Source: Coccinella septempunctata
Taxonomy: Eukaryota > Arthropoda > Insecta > Coleoptera > Coccinellidae
Direction of reading: 5' to 3'
Length of the DNA stretch: 64,000 nt
Assembly: GCF_907165205.1 (NCBI RefSeq)
Contig: NC_058190.1
Location: 16,438,001-16,502,000, forward strand
Shown here: one piece after another, positions 55,204 through 64,000 of the stretch
Numbering within the stretch: the first letter of the stretch is position 1
Layout of the letters: the number at the start of each line of letters is the position of its first letter
Position numbers and translations under genes: made by a program
Notes under the pieces: generated by a model
What the model was told of the DNA's origin: nothing
Seen by the model: only the letters and a program-made list of their open reading frames with translations
The model's database searches: none

Positions 55204-55677
55204 AATGATCGGAAATGAGTGTGCGATCAATTTCAGATGATTTATTGATATTGAGCAACCGAACAAGTAAAAATGCTCTTACCTACCCTAACTGGGTGAA
55301 CTCAGATGAATCTCCACTTGTCCGGTATCAGAAAGGGGGTTCCTAAGGGAAGGGAAACACGGAACCAACCCTCCTTCTGCAACTCCGTGGTACGATAAAT
55401 GAAGGACACACGGCACTTCACTTAAAGTTGCTCAATATTACTTTGATTCACTCAATATAGAGAGATGACAGATGGTGCGATGATTTTGGCGATTTCATAT
55501 GAAGATTATTACAACAACAATACTATGCTTTATTTTCACAAATGGCCATCGACCGAAGTCCTTCAGCCCGTATTGACAATTTTTAAATATATTATATCTA
55601 CAATACTTAGTAAATCATTGGGTGGCAATTATTATGAAATTGAGCAGAAAAAAAAAAAAAACATATTAACATGTGTA
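55204..55677. other. Intronic stretch without recognised genes
   Basis: A short inverted pair ATATTGAGCAAC (55240) / GTTGCTCAATAT (55427) brackets about 200 bp. Too short to call an element. Confidence 0.3.
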
Positions 55678-58310
55678 TCAAAGTTTTTGAATTTCCTCCC
55701 ATATGGTATTTAGTGGAAATTTTCTCTTTGGCCTTCTATTCTGGTCCCTGTTCACACAAAACTCTCCCAAAATTTCTTTATTATGTGTAATACCAGTTAT
55801 TTCGTAGAGTAAAGTGTTGGAAGGATTATGAAGTGGATTTCTGGGGTGTCTCATTTTAGTAATGGCTCTCAAGGAGGTGGTTTCTGTTGTTTGGAGGATC
55901 TTTGTGGTGGTTTTATTCGCCGCTAGATATATTGGGTACCAATACCCCAAAAGTGGCATATTGACTTATATATGTGTGCTGCCGTTTTTTTGTTAATACC
56001 GGAGTTTTTGTAAGTTAATTTCCTGAAGAGCTTACTCCTGGCGATACATTTTCTCTCCATGGTGCTCGGATGCTTCTTGAAGGTAGTTCTTCGATCTATT
56101 TCCACACCAAGGTATTTCACACTTTCTTTACACTCTATGAATGTGTTTTCCATGACCAATTTGGGAGAGTTCTGTGTGATCCTGTGATTAAAGATGATGA
56201 ACTGAGACTTGTCTGGGTTTAGTTGCAATCTCCATCTATTGAACCAACATACGTTTTGTCCATTAAACATTGCAGGTTTTCAACTGTTTTTGGAAGGGTG
56301 TTGTTGTGACTGATGAGGGCCGTGTCGTCCGCGAACTGCAGCAAGTACAGGTTCAATTCAGGCTTAGGTTGTGTACTGGGTTCGTAGATGTCGTAGAGGT
56401 ACACTTTGCTCAACAGTGTAGCTAGTGGCGATCCCTGTGGTACACCTGTTTGCTTTTTAAGCAGTGGGATAAGTGGTGTCCTACCCTGACCTGGAAGGTG
56501 CGATCCATCAAGAAGTCTCTTAGCAACCATATCAGATTGACAGGGCACTTCAAAATCTTCAATTTGTAGAGAAGTCCTTTATGCCAGATGCTGTCGAATG
56601 CTTTTTTTATGTCAAGGAATAATGCAGCACTGTGCTTTCCTATTAAGTTGTTGGTTTGAACATTTGAAGATAAAATCGAAACTGGATGAATAGTGGAATG
56701 TTTTTCTTTGAATCTAAATTGGTAGTTTGGTACTTTCCTTCCAATTTCTTGTTCGAGCATGGTTCTTATTATCTGTTCAAATTGCTTCCCTATCACCGAC
56801 AGCAAAGTGATGGGGCGGTAGTTTTTAACATTTTGTTTTTTAGTGTTGGACTTTGGTATTGTAACCACTATCCCGTGTTTCCACACAGATGGAAAGTAGT
56901 GTCGTTTCAGGCAGTGTTCATATACTTGAATCAAATATTTATGACATTTATGCGTAGGATGTTTTTGGTAACGTTATCGTGTCCAGGTGTTGTGCTCTTG
57001 CCTTTGTTCAACACTTTGTAATAGGTGTCTTCGTCAATTTTAGTTTCATTTTCAGTTGGTCCTTCCTGAAAATATTCATCATACCAATTTGAAACTTCGT
57101 CATATTTTTGTTGGTGGAATTGTGGGTTCATATCTTCACTAAATGTTTTTTGATAGTATGACGCGAATAACTCTGCTTTTTCTTCATCTGTTGAATATAT
57201 TCAATTGATTCAGGGAGCAATTTTCCCTTATAACCTGATAGTTTTTTAATTTGCTGCCAGTAATTCTTGCCCTTGCTTTCATTTATATCATTGCACACTT
57301 CAATCCACTTATGTTCCTTGTATTGCCATATTAATACTTGGATGTTCTTGTTGTAGTCATTCAATTCTTTTTTGGCAAGTGGACTAGGGTTTTGCAGATA
57401 GTCCCTGTGCATTTTCCTCTTTTTCTTTATCATCTTGATAATGTATGCCGGAAGTTCGTGAACATAGAATTTAGATTTTTTGTCTGGGCTGTTTTCTAGT
57501 ACAAGTAATGTCAGAGTGGAATTGAAATGGGAGACTCTTTCCACAGAGATCGGTTCACTTTTTATTGAGTTTAAGTAATCTTCCATCTGAATGTTTAGAT
57601 TTTGAATGTCACACTTCCTCAGGTCTTTTTCCGCTGGGACTACATCGATAGCTGGTCTGTCCAACCTGAATGGTATTTCAATTGCATCGTGTTCTGTACC
57701 GAGGTCTGAAGGGTATGTATTGTAGTTATGTTGTTTTTTATGTTACATGTATATAACACACGGTCTGGAGTTGAATCAGGATTATTGGGCATTCTGAAAG
57801 TTGGAGGAGTGGTTGCCATCTCAAAAGATGCATTGTTCATGAAGTCTTTCAGTTGTTTGATTTTTCTGCTGTTGACATTCAGATCTCCAATGATGAGAAC
57901 ATACTTGTATAAGGATGCTTTGTTAAAAAGGCTTTGTTCAATGCAAGAATTCGGATGTATGTACACCAAGAAGATATAAAGTTTATCTCCGTGGAATGGA
58001 ATGGAGAAATGTGAGATTTCGTTCAATGGATTGTTCAAGCTGGGCGGATTTTCTTTTCTCATTTTCAGACCAGGATGGACCTGAATCAGACTACCACCAC
58101 GGGTGTTTGTGTTCACAATGTTTCCGTTTCCCTGAATGATATTCCAGTTCCTGTATTTGGTGTAGCTGTTTTCATTGCTTTTAGATTCCACGAATAAAGC
58201 ACAGTTAATATTTTTTCTTTCAATTGTGTTGTTTATCAGGAGCTTCCTAGGTGAGTTACTATTGAGATTGGCGTATATTATCTTAAGTATCGATGTGAAT
58301 TTGAACATTA
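55678..58310 (-). pseudogene. Jockey-clade LINE ORF2 (endonuclease plus RT), several frameshifts
   Basis: The start ATG at 58308 overlaps the ORF1 end by 26 nt. Endonuclease: IIYANLNSNSPRKLLI, LFVESKS (catalytic Glu), GGSLIQVHPGLK, YVLIIGDLNVNSRKIKQL. Frame shifts near 57665. Linker and RT: HELPAYIIKMIKKKRKMHRD, YPKSNTKKQNVKNYRPITLL-like IPKSNTKKQNVKNYRPITLL, AALFLDIKKAFDSIWHKGLL, TGVPQGSPLATLLSKVYLYD, LLQFADDTALISHNN (catalytic FADD intact). C-terminus: LQLNPDKSQFIIFNHR, SVKYLGVEIDRR, RAITKMRHPRNPLHNP, stop at 55678. Frame changes near 57125, 56930, 56480, 56250 and 55940 make it inactive. Both ORFs of one element are present, so this is the most complete Jockey copy here. Confidence 0.85.
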
Positions 58311-58867
58311 TTAGTACCGTGGATGGGTTGAGTTGGAGAAGTCGTCGTTGGATTTTCCAGGTTCATCAGAAGGTAGAATCTATTTCCCGAGAAATGGGCT
58401 ACAGTGTCTATGGAATACTGGCTGATAAATATTTTCCTCAGCTTTGCAATCAATTCATCCCTACTTGTGTTATTCATCTTATTCAATTTATGTATGTACG
58501 TATCTATGATAATATCGTGAATTGTTATTGGAGAGTGTAATTTTGTGTTTTTGGTTATCTTGGGGTCAATATCCCTAGATTTTTTATTGAGAGGCTTGAT
58601 CTGACTATTGGGTATCCCTGCGATTGGCCTAGTAGGTCTCTGGGGGCATTTGAGAGACCAAGCTGCGTGCTCTTCAGATCCGCATGTGACACATTTTGTT
58701 GGAAGCTGACTGGTACGCTTGCTGTAATGGTGAGAACCGCCACATTTGGTGCATTTTATAGAGTTGTTGCACTTTTCACGAGTGTGGGCAAATGAGTGAC
58801 AGCGCGTGCATGGTTGAGGGATTGGTGCTGGCGGATAACTTGGATAAACTGGGTGTTTTGAATTCAT
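58283..58867 (-). pseudogene. Jockey-clade LINE ORF1 (gag), C-terminal part with three zinc knuckles
   Basis: CTRCHSFAHTREKC, CTKCGGSHHYSKRT (one ligand altered) and CVTCGSEEHAAWSLKC are the tandem CCHC knuckles typical of Jockey gag. A basic Pro/Lys tail and a helical C-terminus (TSRDELIAKLRKIFISQYSI) follow, ending at 58283. It is separated from its N-terminal half (59385-60224) by about 520 bp of unrelated DNA. Confidence 0.8.
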
Positions 58868-58869
58868 AA

Positions 58870-59400
58870 AATTGGAATTTTATTTGTTTTTTTTTATTGC
58901 GTGATCTATGGTTTTGCATTTTTCACCTTGTTGGCAGTGAGGGCTATAAACAGAATCGCACTCCATATGGTTTACGACTGAAAATGATTCTTCCGATAAG
59001 AAGTCAGTTGAATTCACGCATCCACGGGTGACACGTTTCGTTGCGACCGCCTTTCACGCTGTTTTTTCGAACGTTCAATTAATTTGGGAGTATTTGGACC
59101 GGAGTGATTTCCAACGGCCTAGTTGTTTCTGGGGATTAAGAAGACTGGGAAATTCCCGCGCTACAACTGGCAGCTCAGAGGGCCCTCTTCCACCTTGTAC
59201 AGGATACCACCAAGGTAAGTGCGCTTCTTTTGGCCCAATTATTATTCCTGCCTTGTTACTTCATTCAGTACAAACATCGCCTATAAATCACGCAAAGCGG
59301 AAAAGTTCCAGGAAAACCACCTTGGCGATATACGTCCAGTTTTCTCCCCGGTCGCTCTCGAAGGAGGGTACGCTTATTCTTATTTTATATACCCTCAACT
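58870..59400. mobile_element. Unidentified about 520-bp insertion within the gag of the Jockey LINE
   Basis: The gag reading frame leaves at about 59400 (RQYPVCEV) and resumes at about 58860 (SKHPVYPSYPPAPI), and the DNA between has higher GC and no gag similarity. At the 58880-58900 side the minus strand shows an A-rich run (AAAAAAAAACAAATAAAATT), compatible with the poly(A) end of a retrotransposed transcript. It contains TATATAAAATAAGAATAAGC near its other end. No coding region or known small RNA was recognised and no target duplication was evident. Confidence 0.5.
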
Positions 59401-60224
59401 TCGCACACTGGGTATTGCCTATGTTTGTAGAAAAGACCTTCACTAAGTAGTTTCTCAGAAGATTTCAAGCAAGATGTTATTATTCTGATCATTAGGGTTG
59501 GCAGATTCGTTGCTCTGGATATTATGCGCTTGCAGTAGCGATGTTCCACTTGTATGTGTTTCAGATAATGACTGATCTCATCTTCGGGAATTTCGTGTTC
59601 CACTGATCCAATTACAACACTATATGAGGGTCTGTGTTCCGTCGAACCTTGTGATGGTGGAGAGTGTGATGGTTGAGTTTCTTTGTAAGAACTGATTTTC
59701 TTTTCTTCAACAAGTTTATTGAGTGTTCTTTTTATGATGGCTTTGCTCATATTGGTTTTAAGTAGGAAACCCTGTTTTGTTAATAGAATTGTATCATCGC
59801 TGTCTGGATGCTCTTCGTTTCATATGTCAGAAAATTTTTTACGTAATATGTTCTCAGTTGTTTGGATGTAGTATAGCAATTTGTACTGTTTGTTTTTTAT
59901 TTCCCTCATTTTTGCAGAATAGTTTCTCTTGATTGTAGTGTTTGTGTTGGGTAGTGTATGTGAGGCTATTCCTTGATTGTTTATTTGGGAATTCCCTTCA
60001 GATGTTCGAATGGTTTTTGTTGCACCCAGATGTGTGCGATAATCGCACTGTGTTGTTGGTAGCTGGTATTCTTTACTGGAAGGATATACTTTTTTATTGG
60101 GTCCTGATTGTGTGGTAGAGGTAGGCTCATAGTTTCTCTTTCGTTTGTGACGAACTTTTTTTTTGCATTCGCCATTGTCCATTATTTCCATTTCACTATA
60201 TTCACCATCACTTGACGAATTCAT
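59385..60224 (-). pseudogene. Jockey-clade LINE ORF1 (gag), N-terminal part
   Basis: ATG 60224 opens MNSSSDGEYSEMEIMDNG, followed by a Lys/Arg-rich NLS-like stretch (KKKVRHKRKRNY). One in-frame TGA at 59820-59822 interrupts it; the frame then continues HPDSDDTILLTKQGFLLK and KAIIKRTLNKLVEEKKIS, the gag domain with SVEHEIPEDEISHYLKHIQV, to LFYKHRQYPVCEV, where foreign DNA begins. The family role is RNA packaging and transport of the element. Confidence 0.75.
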
Positions 60225-60533
60225 TATAAATTTCGAAAATTTATAAATATTATTCGAATATCAATAACAGAGCCGTGAGTTTATCGAATGTACGCTACAG
60301 ATGCTCACACGGGAATGAAGATTATTAAGTTTTGTGCGAGATCGATTTCGGCGCGTCCGGCGATGATACGAATGATTGTCGTGATTGACAGACGACAAAG
60401 TTTTTCTTTCGTCGGCGCCTGACAAACCGGAGTCAGGCAACCCAACTCACGATCGACCATGCCGCCCGCCCTGAAGTCTCCTTCAGTAAGATGAATCGAA
60501 AGGAGTGAACAGACGAAAGAAGCCAGCAGCAAT
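60225..60533 (-). mobile_element. Probable BEL/Pao 3' LTR region
   Basis: It lies immediately downstream (minus strand) of the BEL/Pao pol stop at 60534. It has LTR-like composition and GC-richer content than its surroundings, with a CTGACTCCGGTTTGTCAGGC hairpin-like block near 60420-60440. Exact LTR ends could not be fixed, and the left border with the Jockey ORF1 leader is uncertain. Confidence 0.45.
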
Positions 60534-60925
60534 CTACTGAGTTGGAAGAGGACACAATTTAACGACTGGTCGTCGAATTGTCCCAGAAGCAGAAGCAACA
60601 TCAGCTACTCGAGTGGTGGAATTAGCCCCTGGAAAAACAGATGATATGCGGTCGATAGACCACTTCAGAGGAGAAAGATTATCATCTCGAATGAAGACAA
60701 CGGTACCTGGAAGGATGGGAGTAGATGGATGCAACCACTTGTTACGTTGCTGCAAGGTATGCAAGTACTCCTGACGCCAACGCTTCCAGAAGTCCTGCTG
60801 AAATCGTTGGACTAGTTGCCAACGAGACAGACGGTTTACAGACACGGAACTGACATCTTTATCAGGAGGAGCGGTGAGGGAGCGGAACACCAGAAAAAGG
60901 CCCTCGTGTGAGGGCCTCAAAATCA
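60534..60925 (-). pseudogene. BEL/Pao LTR retrotransposon pol C-terminal end
   Basis: The minus strand reads LSRWQLVQRFQQDFWKRWRQ, EYLHTLQQRNKWLHPS, PGTVVFIRDDNLSPLKWSID, RVADVASASGTIRRPVVKLC and PLPTQ then stop. This is the conserved chromodomain-like tail after the integrase core of BEL/Pao polyproteins. Everything upstream (protease, RT, RNase H, integrase catalytic core) is missing: the element is cut at about 60925, where a Penelope-like element starts in the opposite direction. Confidence 0.85.
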
Positions 60926-61601
60926 GAAGGATCAGACGATGGAAATTTCATAAAAGAACAAAACAACAGAATAAAAAAAATATGTGACCCAGTATTCAGA
61001 GATGGGAGTATAAAGAGACTTTTTCACTTATTAGTTGAAAATTCCTATCCAAAAACAATGTTGAAGAAACTGCTGTATTCTGCATTCTCAATACCAACAA
61101 TTGAAAATCCAACACAACTAGACATCGTAGAAGAGACAGAAGATTTTAAATACCGAAGCATAGCAAACATCCCTTTCCTCACCAATAAAATTAAAAAGTG
61201 TTTCAAAGATGACAAAAACATAAAAATAATTCCGCAGTGTAAAGAGAAAATATCTAACTTATATTCAAGATTAAAGGATCCGATCCCTAAAGAGGTGAAA
61301 TCTAACGTAGTGTACAAAATAGAGTGTAGTGACTGTCACGAAACCTATGTAGGTAGGACCTCCCAGTGGCTTAGAAATCGGATGAATTTACACAAAAGTG
61401 ACATAAGAACTAACAATCCTAGATGTGCTTTATCTATTCATGCCAACAAATACTCGCATAATATTAATTTTAATGATGTGAAGATTTTAGATGTCAGTGC
61501 AAATTATAAAAAAAGGGGGTTCTAGAGATGATCCATATACATAATCAAAAAAGTAAAATTAATAAAGAAACGGATACACAGAGGTTGAGCCCCATCTATT
61601 C

Positions 61602-62150
<549 letters not shown>

Positions 62151-62302
62151 TTGTTATTGAGCTGTGCAGCTACGTCATGATCTTGGAAAATGCTTCCTTC
62201 CCCCTGCATTGTCATACTTGAATTCATTTTTACCTAGTTCTTTATGACATGTAAAGGACTTATTCATTGGGTATCTAGGTTGAAGTTGAAATTTTCTTTA
62301 AT

Positions 62303-62337
62303 GTTTACAAACGTTTCGGCGCATCCGCCTTCTTCAG
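62303..62337 (-). ncRNA. Hammerhead-ribozyme-like core (degenerate) near the Penelope-like end
   Basis: On the minus strand CTGAAGA (62337-62331) is followed by A, a four-pair stem II GGCG-GATG-CGCC (62329-62318), GAAA (62317-62314) and a stem III CGTTT-GT-AAACA. CUGANGA, stem II and GAAA match the catalytic core exactly. Stem III has a C-A mismatch at its base, the residue pair at the cleavage site is UU, and stem I is weak. Hammerheads are a known feature of Penelope-like terminal repeats. Confidence 0.5.
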
Positions 62338-62671
62338 TGTAAATATAATTTAAAAAGACATCACAATATCGTCCGGAAGATGAAGTTGTTTTTTAGTTTC
62401 TCATATTTGTCGGTGAGATATCCGCAATCGTATACAATATGATCTGTTTTCAGCTTTAAAAATGTTGGGCATAATCTATACTGTTTGCACTTAAGCAGGA
62501 ATATTCTTCTGGTTTTTGCTTTAGCAAGCTTGTCTATTAACTTTTGTGTGTTAAATGAATGATACGATAAATGCCTTAAGCTAAGGAAGACATAGAAAGG
62601 GGCTTATATATCTACCGGTTTTCATGGTAAATACGATTATTATGAAAAAACTACTGATAATTTTTTTGCAG

Positions 62672-62984
62672 TTGGTGTCATATCAACCCAATGTTGAACT
62701 AAAGTATGGATACCTCTTACCGAACGACATCGAAAAACAGATAGCACCACCATCAACGAGGGTACTAAATCGTTTTGCACGACCTCACGATGAAGAAAAG
62801 ATCGTACCTCATTCAATACTTCAGCCGAATTCTCACAATAAAGAATTGGACGGCTCCTTACATTCCAGTCAACAAGATGAGCCAAAATCATTGACCAACT
62901 ATCATCATAGACAGAGGAGAGTGAGAAAAAGGTTTTCGTGGAAAATCAATGGTATATCAGCGTGTTCCAAATCATGCGGTGGAG
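62672..62984 (+). CDS. ADAMTS-like host gene, exon c (spacer end, linker, start of TSP1)
   Basis: The acceptor tttttttgcag ends at 62671 and the donor GTGAGT starts at 62985. Phase 0 in, phase 1 out. It encodes LVSYQPNVELKYGYLLP, the end of the spacer beta-sandwich, then a 65-residue low-complexity linker with HHRQRRVRKR, and FSWKINGISACSKSCGGG, the start of a thrombospondin type-1 repeat whose remainder must be on the next exon. RQRR and RVRKR fit the furin pattern R-x-K/R-R. A TSP1 after the spacer without intervening domains fits ADAMTS, ADAMTS-like (punctin/Nolo-type) and papilin proteins. The open frame upstream of 62672 and after 62984 is intronic. Confidence 0.85.
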
Positions 62985-64000
62985 GTGAGTTTAGAACTCA
63001 TTTTGTAATAATTGAAGTAGTAACTTCAACGGGTTACTTGAAGAAATTAAAAGTTTCTGAATTGTTGACACAAACCAAAAAAACATCAGTTTGCTACTAT
63101 ATTACTTCAACTGCCTTATTTCAACAGCAGTTCCTCGTTTTTGGTGCTGAAATTTTTTCATTATTTTACTAACCACTTGCTGGAACCCATTTCAGATATG
63201 TGTCAAACTGCGCCGAATGTACCAACCAAACTTTTCGAAATGACCTAATAGTTGGGGAGCCGAAGAGGGAACATACCTGAGACCCTGTAGAGTACCTCTA
63301 CCAAAAATTAGACATTTATATAAGGGGAATTGTCTAGGACTGCCTGTCAGAATAGTAAAAAAAACGATCATTGTACATAATCGAGCGTGTCAGATTAAGA
63401 TATATGTGGTTAATTACATGTTGAAAAGTATATATTCTCTTAATCTGACAATTTTTAAGCGTTGCAAAAAAAAAGTCACGTGTTCATTCTCGAGCGCGGT
63501 GGCGTTTTTCTTATTTTGAAGCTAATGATTCAAGAATAACGGAAAAAATATAATCTGACAGTTTTAGCAAGCCGAAACATGTATTTGTGACCATAAAGGT
63601 CACAAAAATCAGTTTTTTTGAATTATCTCCTTCCCTGGGCTTGAAATCTTTTTCGCATTCATTATGAAAGTTGTAGAGCCTAACATTTTCTACAAGTTTC
63701 ACCCAAAGCAATTTTTTCTACGTTCAAACGTTTGTGAGATATATGGCGATTAATGCGAGGTGTTTAGCGATACATGCTGAAGCGAAAATTCACTCGTTGG
63801 AAAATAGTACATTCTAAGGTTCAGTCACAGACAACACTAAAATTTCCGTGACTAATTTCCAAATTGTCATCATAGAAATACCTTGTCTTTTTGACAATTG
63901 GATGAATGTAGATTAGACTGGGATTCTACATTGACCTTGCCATTTCGCATGTGAGGCTAAGCTTCTCGCCCTTATCGCCCTCCAACTCGAGAACGGTTAA
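62985..64000. other. Intron after exon c; small hairpin and shared 24-bp motif
   Basis: TGTCAGATTAAGA near 63388 and TCTTAATCTGACA ending near 63450 form an inverted pair with about 35 bp between, a possible tiny MITE. The 24-bp block at 63248-63271 matches 1745-1768 inverted. No further TSP1 exon was found before the window ends. Confidence 0.45.

Noticed and set aside
55236..55440. ATATTGAGCAAC inverted pair as a MITE
   Set aside because: Only 12 bp match and there is no target duplication; too weak.
59180..59240. U1 snRNA-like ACTTACCTTGG in the gag insertion
   Set aside because: Only the splice-site-like octamer matches; the rest does not resemble U1.
62624..63172. A 182-codon continuous protein across exon c
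   Set aside because: The frame before 62672 and after 62984 is intron: a strong acceptor and donor bracket the ADAMTS/TSP1 part and the flanking residues show no similarity.

Overview
The window is eukaryotic, AT-rich DNA from an arthropod, most likely an insect and possibly a beetle. The taxonomic guess is inference: it rests on a spliced ADAMTS-like gene, canonical GT-AG introns and an insect-typical transposon mix. There are no operons, CRISPR arrays or rRNA genes, and I recognised no tRNA.

Host gene. Three plus-strand exons (6648-6849, 44028-44197, 62672-62984) join in matching phases. They encode the end of an ADAMTS cysteine-rich/spacer region, a linker with dibasic furin-like sites, and the start of a thrombospondin type-1 repeat (CSKSCGGG). 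They are separated by introns of about 37.2 kb and 18.5 kb. The first exons and the rest of the gene lie outside the window. About 56 kb carries only 685 bp of coding sequence; the rest is mostly mobile elements.

Mobile elements, left to right. 0-1.7 kb: Jockey-type LINE (minus). 2.85-4.33 kb: TIR element with an 8-bp target duplication and a THAP-like segment; near it, at 5.46 kb, a relic resembling P/THAP9 transposase. 7.1-9.5 kb: fold-back elements and an RT relic. 9.6-12.1 kb: a LINE with a PHD-finger gag, split by a Harbinger-like transposon. 12.8-14.3 kb: an intact gag-only LINE unit. 14.3-25.3 kb: a large inverted arrangement of R4/Dong-like and PHD-gag LINE pieces around a Penelope-like GIY-YIG fragment. 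25.3-27.7 kb: APE-type LINE. 29-30.2 kb: RT relic, hammerhead-like motif and Harbinger Myb/SANT relic. 31.0-33.5 kb: long-TIR element holding an RTE-like fragment. 34.9-38.3 kb: nearly intact RTE-like LINE with a C-terminal C2H2 finger, and a second copy at 49.0-51.5 kb. 38.4-39.2 kb: Penelope-like RT. 40.6-43.6 kb: two LINE fragments. 44.3-48.4 kb: R4 3' end split by an RTE unit with inverted termini. 52.4-53.8 kb: LINE. 54.9-55.2 kb: piggyBac-like MITE. 55.7-60.2 kb: Jockey LINE with both ORFs. 60.2-62.2 kb: BEL/Pao end next to a Penelope-like 3' end with a (TA)n-centred hairpin.

Almost every element ORF is broken by stops, frameshifts or nested insertions. The exceptions are the 399-aa gag (13001-14200) and the RTE-like copy at 35-38 kb, which has one in-frame TGA. 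All similarity calls come from reading motifs by eye; no database search was run.
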